Notes under the pieces: model-generated
What the model saw: only the letters and a program-made list of their open reading frames with translations
The model's database searches: none
Told to the model about the DNA's origin: nothing
Part shown: positions 46,895 through 57,910 of the stretch, in pieces
Numbering within the stretch: the stretch's first letter is position 1
How the letters are laid out: each line of letters begins with the position of its first letter
Made by a program: the position numbers and the translations under genes
From: Rutpela maculata
Lineage: Eukaryota; Arthropoda; Insecta; Coleoptera; Cerambycidae
Assembly (NCBI GenBank): GCA_936432065.2
Contig: OW386293.2
Coordinates: forward strand, 31,074,234-31,138,233
Length of the DNA stretch: 64,000 bases
Reading direction: 5' to 3'

Positions 46895-47990
46895 CGCCCG
46901 CTGTTTTGGATTCCTAAATTTTTACCAAAAATTCGCAACCCGCATCCCCGAAAATCCCCAGATATCGATTTTCATTCGAATAGGACCACAGATGACGAAG
47001 TTCATCCGCCATCTTGGATTCCTAAATTTTGACCAAAAATTCGTAACCCGCATCCCCGAAAACCTCCAGATATCGATTTTCAGTCGAATAGGACCACAGA
47101 TGACGAAATTCATCCGCCATCTTGGTTTCCTAAATTTTGACCAAAAATTCGTAACCCGCATCCCCGAAAACCCCCAGACATCGATTTTCAGCCAAATAGG
47201 ACCATAGATGACGAAATTCGTCCACCATCTTGGATTCCTAAATTTTGACCAAAAATTTGTAACCCGCATCCCCGACAACCCCGAGGTATCGATTTTCAGT
47301 CGAATAGGACCATAAATGACGAAATTAGTCCGCCATGTTGGAGTCTTAAATTTTGATCAAAACTTCATAACCCGCATCCCTGAAAACCCCCAGGTATCGA
47401 TTTTCAGTCGAATAGGACTATAGATCGCGAAATTCGTCCGCCATCTTAGATTCCTAAATTTTGACCAAAAATTCGTAACCCGCATCCCCGAAAACCCTCC
47501 GATATCGATTTTCAGTCGAATAGGACCATAGATGACGAAATTCGTCCGCCATCTTGATCAAAAATTCATAACCCGCATCCCTGAAAACCCCCAGATATCG
47601 ATTTTCAGTCGAATAGGACTATAGATCGCGAAATTCGTCCGCCATCTTAGATTCCTAAATTTTGACCAAAAATTCGTAACCCGCATCCCCGAAAATCTTC
47701 TGATATCGATTTTCAGTCGAATAGGACCATAGATGACGAAATTCGTCCGCCATCTTGGAGTCCTAAATTTTGATCAAAAATTCATAACCCGCATCCCCGA
47801 AACCCCCAGATGTCGATTTTCAGTCGAATAGGTCCATAGATGACGAAATTCGTCCACCATCTTGGATTCCTAAATTTTGACCAAAAATTCGTAAACCGCA
47901 TCCCCGAAAATCCCCAGATATAGATTTTCAGTAGAATAGGACCATAGATGACGAAATTCGTCCGCCATCTTGGATTCCTAAATATCTTAG
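46895..47990. repeat. 108-bp satellite-like tandem array, 10 units
   Basis: CGTAACCCGCATCCC recurs at 46934, 47042, 47150, 47258, 47366, 47474, 47567, 47675, 47783 and 47890 (one unit has a ~15-bp deletion). Each unit has CCTAAATTTTGACCAAAAAT, ATCGATTTTCAGTCGAATAG and GTCCGCCATCTTGGATT. From unit 5 on, two variants alternate (GATCAAAA...CATAACCC and GACCAAAA...CGTAACCC), a ~216-bp higher-order unit. Confidence 0.95.
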
Positions 47991-48088
47991 CAGTATGAGA
48001 TTCCTCGGGAAACCTACGTCAGACTGGATTTTGAACCATGAACTTATCTCAGAAACTGCCGAGAAAACCGAGCATAGCGCGTTGACTG

Positions 48089-48764
48089 TACATTTTGCTT
48101 GGCAATATTTTCGAATAAATTGATTTCTGACCTAACTAAAAACCGAATTCAAATTTTCATAATAAAATTTGTAGGAGTGTTTATACAAAACGGTCCTCTC
48201 TATTTGGCACCTTTTATTAATGTATTAACATTTTCAAGAATTTCATCTATTAAGTCATTCCTATAAGATAAAATAATTTATAAATAAATTTAAGATTACA
48301 ATTACCAGAACTCCTAAATGCTTCCCTGGCAAGCATTCATTCGCGTCTGGTCTCCATGACAACAAGTTCCTCCCTAAAGTCTGAGAGCGTGTAAAGCTAT
48401 GCGAATGCCGAGGCGAGTGCCATCTATTGACGGCAAAATTGGAAACTATTTATTGAATCTATGTTTGAAAATTAAGAGGTTATATTTTATTTACGTAATT
48501 AATTGTGGACTATCTAGGGCGTCACGATTTCGTTTTTTGTAAATTCCAATTTTTCGACGTCAATTTTTTCGTTGATCACGTGTTTTTGATTAAAACAAAA
48601 AATTAAAAACGTGACGAACTAGAATATATATTTTAATACATACGTACAAAATTTGAAGTTTCTATCTTCAAAAGTAAGCCGAATAATTCGTTTCTTCATT
48701 TCACTGACCGCAGATTATACTCTTAATAGTGGAAGACCAGACCCTCTGAATTCGACACCCTCTA
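48089..48764. other. No recognisable gene
   Basis: AT-rich spacer without recognised features. Confidence 0.35.
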
Positions 48765-49451
48765 TACAACTCGCGAACACCCACCTAAAAAATAGGTAAT
48801 CTGATGTAAAATAACCTGCTAAACTTGATTTTTGAATTCGCCCATTGATTTGAGATTGCCAAAATGACCAAATTGGCAATTTTCTAAAAAAAATAAAAAT
48901 TATGTGTTAGTTTTTGTTTTTCATATAACACGTCATATATTTTTTATTTTACTTCAGAATTTTTTAGTTTTTTTACATAATATTCTCTAACTATTCTTTG
49001 ATATGTTGAAAGTAAAAAACTTTACCTAAAAAATAATTAGTTGGCAAAAAAAAAATAACAACTTTTCTTTGACGCAAAATCTTTAAAATTTGCAGAGTAA
49101 AATGTCCGATCGAGGTATCTTTTTTATTTTTAAAGTTAGGTGCCTACTATAACCGAAGAAAATGTTCCGAATGAACTAAATAAAATCTTTTATAAGAAGT
49201 TTTTTTTGAAATTTTGCTCCCTTATCGAAATATTCATTGATTGTTTCAGCGTCCGAACGAATGCGCGCTACTATGAACCGACCGCAATCGCATCTAGAGC
49301 TAAACGCACACGTGCCGGATGATTATTATTTTCCAGTGTCCATTTATGTTAAGTTGAAAGTGCTTTTTGTCTCAGTCCTTATATTTAGTGCGTTATAAAC
49401 ACGTAGTTTGGCATAATAAATTATAATTACTCGGATAGGAAATCAAAGGAA

Positions 49452-50120
49452 ACAAGCTAAAAACGTACTCTTCGCCTATTCACTGGATTTTTATATAATT
49501 GTTATACATTCAATAGGATACTTTTCGCAGTTTTTTGTAAATAATGTTACTTTTAGACATTTTTAATTTTATAGTACGATCTTAGTTGGTAAAAGATTTG
49601 GTAAAAAAACTATACCAAACTCCATTTGGGTTTCGATTCCGAGTTAAAAGAACTACACCACCATCTTACACGTAAAAGAATGTAAATTTTTACATTATAA
49701 GACACGAGCTAAAATCATATTTTCACGGTTGTATATTACATTATGAAATGTATATTTGTAAAATATATAAATATTTAGATATTAAAATGAAATATCATTT
49801 CACCAGATTTCTATTCAATTACAAAAACATAAAAATTAAAAAAAAAATTTTTCAAATTTAAATCATTAAGTAATAACATTTTTATTTATCGATCGATTTT
49901 GTTCACATAGGGTTCTTCCTCTAACTAACACTAATTTACTGTCCAAATTTCAGTACAATCGGAATTTTCTTTCTTCAGTTATCGTGTTTACAAGAAACGT
50001 GACGGACGGACAGACGGACATTTTGAAAGTTGTTCAGAATTCGTTCACTAACACAATGGTATGAAAATTTTTTGTCTGCGAGCGATACTTACGGTTTTAG
50101 AAATGTACCGATCAAATGCA
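49452..50120 (+). repeat. Dispersed repeat family C, plus copy
   Basis: Landmarks AAAACGTACTCTTCGCC, TTTTATATAATTGTTATACA, ATTACATTATGAAATGTATA, the GACGGACGGACAGACGGACA microsatellite and CGATACTTACGGTTTTAGAA. Other copies at 41636-42262 (inverted) and 53120-53520. Confidence 0.82.
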
Positions 50121-50545
50121 AAATCCGATGAGATTTCTGTGCCTCTAAAACAATATTTAGAACAGAAAAATTTATTTTTATCACTAAATCCAGTTTACCA
50201 TGCACAATGTAGAAGATCGTATACCCGAACTGCTTATAAAAGAAAATCAGAAATTGTAAATCCTAGTACAGAGAATACAAGTAAAAAGGGCATTTCTGCA
50301 ATGTGCTATTTACAAGACAGCCTAACAAATTAAGTCCAGAATTCCAAATGTTTTAGATTTTGGATGGTACCTAAAGGAGGAAATCTTATTTCCAAAGATG
50401 ATTTCAAAAAGCCCAAAACCCAATTTTATTGAGTTAACTCCATTTTGTAAATGTAAATTATATAACTGTACTACAAGCTGCAAGTGTAGCTAAGCAAACG
50501 TGCAATGTAACATAAGTTGTTTATGCGAAGGAAAATAAATGTAAT
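50061..50545 (+). pseudogene. Cys/His-rich protein remnant, middle and C-terminal part
   Basis: The first frame reads DEISVPLKQYLEQKN then LNPVYHAQCRRSYTR. After a frameshift at about 50330 the next frame reads PNVLDFGWYLKEEILFPKM, then PFCKCKLYNCTTSCKC, a premature TAA, and ANVQCNISCLCEGK before a stop followed by AATAAA. The C.CK...C...C.C...C....C..C cluster matches a zinc-cluster tail I associate with uncharacterised insect transposon-linked proteins, but I cannot name the family. Confidence 0.6.
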
Positions 50546-51259
50546 CTTTAGTACCCACTTGCTGTTATAATTAATGAAAATATATTTTTTAATGTGTATG
50601 TTTCGAGATTATCTACATAATTTTATAACATTTAATTGCAAATAGAAACTAAATAATCCGTAGACTCACTTGATCGCTTAAACGACACCACAGATGGGCG
50701 ACGTTAACAGAAGTTATGCTTTAAATTAACGCGGACGAGTTGCGCGGCCGCATTCAACAGTGTCATCTCCTTACATGAGCCGAATTTCAAAAAAATCTCT
50801 TTATAAAAAAGTTTGTTTAAAGTATATGGAACATTTTTCTCGTTTATACTATAACTCTCTCTTTAAAAATAAAAAAGTTACCTCGATCGGGTTTTTTCAA
50901 TGCAAATTTTAAAAAACCGCGACAATAGAGGGTAACTATATTTTTTTTAGGCACTATATTATTAGTTACACTATATTCTTTATCGTCAGCCTGTCCAAGA
51001 AAATTGGAGGGATAAAGTGTAAAATATTGGTCTAAATCGGAATTAAAATAAAAAAGATATGATGTGTTATGTGCAAAACAAAAATTAACACATCATTTTA
51101 AAATTTTTCAAAAAATTTGCGAATTGACTGATTTGTCAATCTCAAATTAACGGGCGAACTCAAAAATCAAATCCAGAAGGTCATTTTACATAATATCATC
51201 TGTTTTTTAGGTGGGTGTTCGCGAGTTGTATAGACTACTTTTAAAATGCTTCCTACAGA

Positions 51260-51435
51260 TTGGCTGCTCTCCGACTATAAGGTAAATTTGCCGAAAATAA
51301 TAATTGTCACAAATTGCGAGATTTTTCGGAAAAAATGCGAAGAGGCACATTGTATCGACTTACTTTATTTTTCAGGCAGGAGAAAAAATTTAAAAAAGGG
51401 CTTTTAGCTTAATCAATAATGTTTAATTTGGTTTT
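51260..51435. other. Spacer
   Basis: No feature recognised. Confidence 0.3.
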
Positions 51436-51439
51436 TTAA

Positions 51440-52095
51440 CTTCCGGAAATTCCGAAAAAACGGCTCCGAGTGCCACGATGGAATGTGGTGATTTTTTTCA
51501 AAAATCGAGATATTGTTTAAACGTGTTTTTTATGAAACTAAGATACTATTGACGCATTTTTTTTGTGTCATAGTGTGTGTGTTTTTGCCAGGTCGTCCAA
51601 AGGAAGCTGTTGTTTGCAGAGTATGTAATATCAGAACCAATGGTCTAAAAATGTTTTTATGGCTGTTAACTAAAAATTTCTACACTTGACAGCATTTTTC
51701 TTTGTAGTGGTTTTACCCCATTCACCCTTATATTCACAACGTGTTTTAAAACAAATGTTGTTTTCTAAATAGCCAAATCCATAACATCAATTTGCTTAAA
51801 TAAAACCTACAAAGAAAACTGCTGTCAAGAATAAAACATTTTAGTTAACAGCCATACAAATATTTCTAGAGTAAAAACTCCTTTAGACCATTAGTTCTGA
51901 TATTACATTCTCTGCAAACAACAGCTTCCTTTGGATAACCTGGCCAAACCCATTTTTGCTCTCTTTATAACACAAAAAAATGCTGTCAATAGTATCTTAG
52001 CTTTATAAAACTACGTTTACGCAATATCTCGATTAAAAAAAAATCGCCACGTTCATGACACTTGGAACCGTTTTTTCGAAATTTCTGAAAGTTGG
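51440..52095. mobile_element. 655-bp foldback MITE
   Basis: Arms pair from CTTCCGGAAATTCCGAAAAA (left) to its complement near 52085, through ACTATTGACGCATTTTTTT and AGGAAGCTGTTGTTTGCAGA to a centre near 51770. No coding. Confidence 0.85.
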
Positions 52096-53119
52096 GCCTG
52101 GATGCCAGACCTGACCACGAAAAATGTTGTCAAGGGTATTTTTGGATTTTTTAGGTCATCTTAAAACATGTATTAAATGGCCAGAAAAAAAATTCATTAA
52201 AAGTACTATGTCAAATTTCAATTTGAATTTTACAAGTCACATAACCGCGCAGAGATCTAACCCCCATTTCACCCCCTCCTCCTGCATCTACTGACAAACA
52301 GACAACAAAAAATTGAGGCAGGTACATTTTTGCTGTCGTATGAGCTAATAGCCATAATTTGGCTTTCCCCCTACAATACACAAAAATTTGTAAAGATATT
52401 TACACAAAAACTTTCCTCTCTGTTTGGCATACTTTATTTATAACTTTTTCAGTTGCATGACCACCCTGTATATTTCGTTTACTAAAATTATCAGACCAGA
52501 TCGGTTTTTGTGCTGGCAGTAGTGGTCGTTTCTTATTTTTTAAAGTGACTCTGTTTTTCATTAAAATAATGTCAGGTTCCTCCTCGATAATTGTGTCAAC
52601 TGCAGTCCAAATATTATTTACATCAAAGTGATCACCCTGTATATGTTTTATAAATTCCTTCCTTGACAGTTGTGTTAACTACATGCGAAATATTATTTCC
52701 CACCATTACGTTTTTTTTATTATTTTTTTGTATTTTCGTATTTGACAGTAGTTGTGTTAACTGCATGCGAAATATTACTGTCTTCCGTCACACTTTTTTC
52801 CTTAGCTAACAGTAGCGTCAACTACCTACGAAATGTTTTTCTTCTTCGTCAAATGGTTTTGTAGGTATAGCGCCAAAAGAGAGACAGACAGACTGACAGC
52901 CGGAATAAAAAAAAAATTCGTAATCTACATACCTAGTTTGAAATGTGAAAATCTTGAGAAATCCCGGAAGGTGATTTTTTTATAATTACAATACTTCCCT
53001 TCGGTAAGCGAGGGAAGTAAAAATATTCCTATATATATTTTTTCAAATGTCTATGTTGGCAGGAGTATCCACTGTTGCTTAGATTATTATTAATTGTAAA
53101 CTTCAACATATCTAGATGA
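52096..53119. other. No recognisable gene; mariner-type end motifs and direct repeats
   Basis: CACCCTGTATAT occurs at 52463 and 52633. GACAGT-GTGTTAACT-CATGCGAAATATTA recurs near 52670, 52745 and (weaker) 52805, about 75 bp apart. Confidence 0.45.
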
Positions 53120-53520
53120 AAATCGTATCGATGGTTGAATATTATGTTATTATGAAATGTATATTAGTAAAATATATAAAAGAAATGGCAGGAAATAACG
53201 TTCCACAACATTTTCATTCAATTATAAAAAATTAAAATTGAGAAACCAAATTTCTTACATTTAAATGATTAATACCTTTTTCATTTACTAATCGATTTTG
53301 ATCAAAAACAATAAGACTCTTCTTCTATCTAACACCAACTTACTGTCAATACAATCGGACTTACGTGCTTATCGTGCTTACAAAAAACGGATCGAATGGA
53401 CAGACGAACGCATGGACAGCCAGACACTCGAACAGACGGACATTTTAAAAGTTGTTCAGTATTTTTTCTCTATCACACTAATATGAAAATCTGCTTTCTG
53501 AGCGACATACAGTTTTAGAT
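53120..53520 (+). repeat. Dispersed repeat family C, 5' truncated copy
   Basis: ATGTTATTATGAAATGTATA through a GGACAGACG-type tract to CGACATACAGTTTTAG. The shared GTGCCGACCAAATGCAATAT then resumes at 53706 after a ~180-bp insertion (53522-53690). Confidence 0.78.
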
Positions 53521-53669
53521 ACCGTGTGTGTAGTCGCGGGCTAGCCATGGGGAGAAGAATTACAACATCGCGCGTGCCAGCTGGCTGAAATGAAATAACA
53601 GAGCTGGAATGCTCCATCGACGGACGAATTTACGGCTGCCGGTGTTGTCAAATCTCTCGCGCTACGTGA

Positions 53670-53978
53670 ATGTACATGCCTAATGGGAAATTACACGCAC
53701 GATATGTGCCGACCAAATGCAATATACTTTTCGATTCTGTATTTGCGAAAAGTAATAATAATTTGACCAGTGAACTATACGCACAGAGCTTATTGAATAA
53801 AACAACTTACGGTGTTCATTTTAGTTGTACCAACGATTATATATACACATTTACTTTAGAAGATAATGCGGCCCAAATTAACATTTCCCAAAAAATGCCT
53901 CCTACCGGAGTAAATAGACCCATGTTATTTAAAGTGTTTGGAAATAAAAATCCAGTTCAAGAAAAAAATAATATTTAA
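53670..53978 (+). CDS. Unrecognised open frame, 102 codons
   Basis: Opens directly after a stop at 53667-53669 and runs to TAA. It includes SLLNKTTYGVHFSCTNDYIY and NISQKMPPTGVNRPMLFKVF, with balanced composition unlike the low-complexity frames nearby. No known domain, no signal peptide. It sits downstream of a family C repeat, so it may be transposon-derived rather than host. Confidence 0.3.
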   Translation: MYMPNGKLHARYVPTKCNILFDSVFAKSNNNLTSELYAQSLLNKTTYGVHFSCTNDYIYTFTLEDNAAQINISQKMPPTGVNRPMLFKVFGNKNPVQEKNNI

Positions 53979-54545
53979 TTCTTTTATTAAATATATTTTT
54001 AATAGTATACCTTTATTAATTATTCTGTATTATTTATTATTATATGGATATAATTATATAACCTAATTCTACCGTTAGTTCCCATTTATTTTTTAAACAC
54101 AACAGCGCAATTTTTAAAGAAAAAAATTTGTAAACCTCGTTTTGCGATAACAATAAAAAACCGATTTTACTAAATATTTAATTGCTTTATATAATTTATT
54201 TTTGTGTTCATTATTAATAATGCTGATAATTTGACTGAGACATATTAATACATATTTTACAAGGTATAACACGCCTATGACTTATTGAAAACAGTTGTTA
54301 AAACTCTCGGGACGCGCAATTAAGTAAATAAAAAATCCATAAAGGAAGGTCGTAAAACTCATTTAATGGGAACACATTATTTGATATGAAATATCTACAA
54401 CGTAGCCCTTTGTTTAACGTGAAGATATTTACAATTGAGATATATAACAAAACTAGTGATGACGCTATCGACTCCGGAGAACTCTTAAAACGGGAAACTG
54501 TATAAGTGTACTTTTAAAAGAACAATAGGCATATTAGGGTTAAAG
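53979..54545. other. No recognisable gene
   Basis: AT-rich spacer. Confidence 0.35.
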
Positions 54546-54547
54546 GG

Positions 54548-54672
54548 AATAAATAAATAAAATTGTGATTTAGTGTACAAAAAACTGAATGCCTTTAATA
54601 CTGGGGTGGAGGAGGTTTGTGGGGGATATGGATAGAAAGAGATTCGAATAGAAAATCTAGATGTGGAAGTGA
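54548..54672 (+). mobile_element. Helentron/DINE-1-like scrap
   Basis: ATTGTGATTTAGTGTACAAA then a shortened C/G-rich tract and GAATAGAAAATCTAGATGTG-GAAGT. It borders the 3' end of peptide exon copy B. Confidence 0.65.
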
Positions 54673-54694
54673 AAGTTTTCAAATTTTCAAACAT

Positions 54695-54700
54695 TTTATT
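54695..54700 (-). promoter_or_regulatory. Polyadenylation signal of copy B
   Basis: AATAAA on the minus strand about 95 nt after the stop codon of copy B. A fragment of the Helentron-like repeat begins immediately beyond, at about 54672. Confidence 0.5.
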
Positions 54701-54794
54701 TATCTACATTACACATATAATGAATAAAGACAAAATTACAAAATTATATAAGTATATCTTCATCGATATTATCGAAACTGTAAGAGCATTTCAG

Positions 54795-54944
54795 TTAATT
54801 CTGCAGATGGTCGTTGTTTCTAAATTCTTCAATCGATCTTTTTCCTATTCCAGTACCACCAAGAGCTGCGACATTGCTTCTCGCTTGATTAACACCGATA
54901 GAGAGCGCTACACTAAGAATGCTTATAAATAGCAGAAGGAAAGG
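54795..54944 (-). CDS. Last coding exon of a putative small amidated (neuro)peptide precursor, copy B
   Basis: A second 150-nt phase-0 exon after a poly-T/CAG acceptor (AG at 54946-54945). The 49 residues start with the hydrophobic stretch FLLLFISILSVALSIGV. A variable segment NQARSNVAAL follows, then GGTGI-GKR and the same 13-residue tail as copy A (SIEEFRNNDHLQN) before TAA. The likely amidated product would end in GTGI-amide; a single R at residue 22 could be its N-terminal cleavage site. In the last 20 codons it differs from copy A by four synonymous changes and one I/L change, while the signal and spacer regions have diverged. The intron side is also related (both have GTATTTGAAATTCAC upstream of the acceptor). 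The upstream exon with the start codon was not found. It could be a separate duplicated gene or an alternative last exon shared with copy A. Confidence 0.72.
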   Translation of the reverse strand, partial: PFLLLFISILSVALSIGVNQARSNVAALGGTGIGKRSIEEFRNNDHLQN

Positions 54945-55910
54945 CTGAAAAAAAATGTTGTATTTGAAATTCACTTATAAGTTTTTAAAAACAATAGGCC
55001 CCTTGCATTATCAAATCTATTTTCATAATTTCTAACTAGAAAATATTTAAATCACCGACCAATATCCGGGAGGAACAGATACTATATAATTCGTGCAGTT
55101 TGCGGTTATTCCCTAAAAATATTTAGTTGTATTCGGTCCGTGATATTAAATTATAGTGTGTATTTAAGTGTACCATATTTAAAAGGGTTTAAATTGTTTT
55201 AAACAAGATCAAAAAACGTTGTTTCAAATGTCAATCGGATAATTTACCCGGAGTCGTTTCCATGATGATCGCAGAGTTTTTTTTCAAAAAGTGTTTTGTA
55301 TTCTTCTGCAGAAATTAGAATAGTAAAAGCAAACAGGTTGCTTTGTTTTATGCTTGTTGTTATGACTAAATTAAACGCAGAATAAAACACCAACGTTATG
55401 TTACTATACAAATCATGCATGTATATTTATGTTTTGCTCATGCAAACGATTGCAACGACTCTATAATACTACTGATACAAGATATGATTATGCCTTACAT
55501 GCAAGTTGTCTCTTGCGTCGAGTCTATAGTAGAACGGAACACAATATGATTCATATTTTTGAATATAAATATGGTTTCTAAATTTGCATTAAACATGTTT
55601 ACTTTAAGATGATGGCAAAACCGAGCACACTGCCGTAAACTTAATTGACACGTCCAAGTACCTTCCTCTAATCTATATCTTAAGAAAGGCATAATAGTAG
55701 TATGCTCATAAATCGCAAATAAATACATTAATGTTGCTTGATAAAAAAAGAAAGCATTTACGAAATATAAAATATGCCAAAGTATAATATTTTAAAGGTG
55801 ACAGTATAACACTAAGTACTTATTGTTCATTTGCTTAATTTTATTTGTAACAGAACAGAGCATTTTTATTATTGAAAATTGGTAGTACCTATGCAATAAA
55901 ATTCCTAATA
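54945..55910. other. Probable intron or 5' flank of peptide exon copy B
   Basis: Upstream of the copy B acceptor on the minus strand. No clear first exon was recognised; no repeat match beyond the ~60 bp shared with copy A. Confidence 0.35.
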
Positions 55911-56150
55911 TACAGGGTGATTCTTTTAAGGCGGCCATTAGAATATTTCCCACTTGCAGATGAGACAGACATTTGAGATTTGGTACCATACCATAGTCGA
56001 CCATTGCGAGTAAGAAAATAATAATTTCAAAATGGCGGTACTTCCGAAAACACAGGAAGTCGACACCAACTTGCTTATTTTAAATGGAACACCCTATATA
56101 TTTTCCACTTTTCCAAATTATCATAAAATTCTGAGTCAAAACATGTCGCA

Positions 56151-57040
56151 CACACCAAAATAAAACCCTTGGTATACTATTATCGTTGAGTGAAGAGTCC
56201 TTATAGAGATGCAGCCGTGTACTTAATATCGTAGTGCGGGCAGGGTCTGTGGTATAGTTAGGCGCCACCGACCGGGGTCTAACAATCTCGTCAATCTCAG
56301 TCCCTCAGTCGGCTGATAGCACTCGCATGGTTCGTGTCATTTGTTGTATTAGTGCACCGTAAAACGAGGAAAAAAAAGTAGCTTCCTTCTTGAAAAAAAA
56401 TTTTTGAAGGTACAACCACATGGGACCTTCACAGCATGATAGATTAGGTCCTTGGCCATCTGTAATGTCCAATTACAATATTTTTTGGGAGGTCAAACTA
56501 TTTTTATGACGAAAAATGTTATAAATCTGTCAAAATTAATTTTTCTTACATTTTCACACATCCCTCGTGATATCTCCGGAACCAATTGAGATAATTATAC
56601 GTATTTTTTTTTAATTGATGGAGGAAATGTGGGCGAAGGTCACTGCTTAAATTTTGTTTTTATGGAAAATCTAATTTTTCTGTAAAACGAGGTAAAACTT
56701 GAACATTTACTTCCCTTGCAGCGCTTTTTTCAGTAAGCGAAAAACTTTTTTATTTTAAGGAATTTTGACATACCATCTGCGTATGAAATAAAGTCTACAC
56801 CTCAAGGAAGTTTTTAAAACAAAAATCAGGTCTCTACGACTTATAGTTTTCGAAATTTTGTTATTTAAAGCTGAGTTTTTCGATCCTAGAGGCCTAGATG
56901 TCCGGCAAGTGTGGACTATTTAATACAAGTAATCTTATATTATATTATTCCAGTTAGAAACAAACTTTTCTTTATATAATGTGAATGCAAATGAGTATTA
57001 GTTATTTTTATTGAGTTATTACATATTATTTAGTGCTTAA
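56151..57040. other. No recognisable gene
   Basis: Interior of the 7.6-kb inverted pair without coding signal. Confidence 0.35.
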
Positions 57041-57042
57041 CA

Positions 57043-57390
57043 ATGGAATGTTTATTCTGTGGACAAACTTTGAAAGATAATGACAAATTAGTGAGACAAA
57101 ATCCTAGATTGCAAGGAGTAAAAACAATTATATATGCCACGGTAAAAAGGCGAGACATTTGTGTCGAAAAGATTTTGCAACAAGAGGAAAATATTTTAAG
57201 TGGAAAAGTCAAAGTGAAATTTCATATAGCCTGCAAACAAACCTATATTAGTTTGTAAAATCTTAAAAATCTTTCCCAATTCAGTGAAATTGAAAATGTA
57301 TCTTCGTCTTCGGTAAGATGCAATAAATTTAATATTCGGACAATGTGTTTAATATGTAATACATCGAGAAAGAAAGGCGTAATATGGTAT
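57043..57390 (+). pseudogene. Cys/His-rich protein remnant, N-terminal part
   Basis: ATG at 57043 opens MECLFCGQTLKDNDKLV; KVKFHIACKQTYI follows, giving a C-x2-C ... H-x3-C module. After an in-frame TAA (57256-57258) the same frame continues to FNIRTMCLICNTSRKKG, a second C-x2-C. This module order is the N-terminal counterpart of the fragment at 50061-50545. Likely DNA- or zinc-binding, function unknown. Confidence 0.6.
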
Positions 57391-57592
57391 ACGATAATAA
57401 TAATAATCTCTGTAGACGTGATTTATCTTTATGTTTCTTTGCCACCTTATTATCAGTCTAGTCGATACATTGTTGACAAGGGGCCGACTTGACATTTTTA
57501 TTGTTAATGATGGGATTTTGGAGAATGAGAGGGGAGTATGCGTTTATTTTCGATTTATCGCAAATATTTGAGAAACCAAACATAGTATAATT

Positions 57593-57722
57593 TTTCACAT
57601 CCAGTGGAAGTATAGTAACAAAAAAATTTTTTAAAATTTTTATTGTTCAAATAGGCTTAGAATATCACGAAACATCGAGATTTTAAGTTTGAGCGAAAAA
57701 AAAAATTCTGCCTGCCTGCCTG
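57593..57722 (+). mobile_element. Helentron/DINE-1-like left-end fragment
   Basis: CACATCCAGTGGAAGTATAG to the microsatellite CTGCCTGCCTGCCTGTCTG, then unrelated DNA. Confidence 0.85.
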
Positions 57723-57910
57723 TCTGTTTATTTTCATAACAATTAAATATAAAAACCCAATGAGCTGCTGGCAACATAAAACATTTTTTTTCCCAGTAAA
57801 ATAAACCATTTTGATATAATATTAAATAATACATAACAAAGAAAATTAAGTAAAAGTTCCATGTACCATGTGCATCACAAATGCGCACAACGTGATAAAG
57901 TGAATTTTAT

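Larger units (their letters stand above)
43503..48088. mobile_element. Possible 4.6-kb TIR element holding nested repeats
   Basis: Left end CAGGGTGTCCTAGTTAACGC and right end (reversed) CAGTCAACGCGCTATGCTCG, both preceded by TA/GTA. About 110 bp of arm similarity follows: TTTTCTCGGTAGTTTTTGAG and CCGGGGAATCGATGCCGCTA on the left. Contains two Helentron-like copies, a Tc1/mariner MITE and the 108-bp array. Two independent insertions in opposite orientation remain possible. Confidence 0.5.
48765..51232. mobile_element. 2.5-kb element with ~370-bp terminal inverted repeats
   Basis: Both ends read TATACAACTCGCGAACACCC and continue with CACCTAAAAAATAG or its like, ATTTGAGATTG and ATCGAGGTA...TTTTTTATTTTTAAAG through 49135 and from 50865. 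The interior holds repeat C and the Cys-rich gene remnant, which might be its former coding part. TA at both outer edges fits a TA-inserting superfamily, unproven. Confidence 0.75.

Noticed and set aside
46922..47278. Open frames on both strands of the 108-bp array
   Set aside because: 108 is a multiple of three; the repeated peptide (for example SGMRVTNFWSKFR) is a by-product of the repeat.
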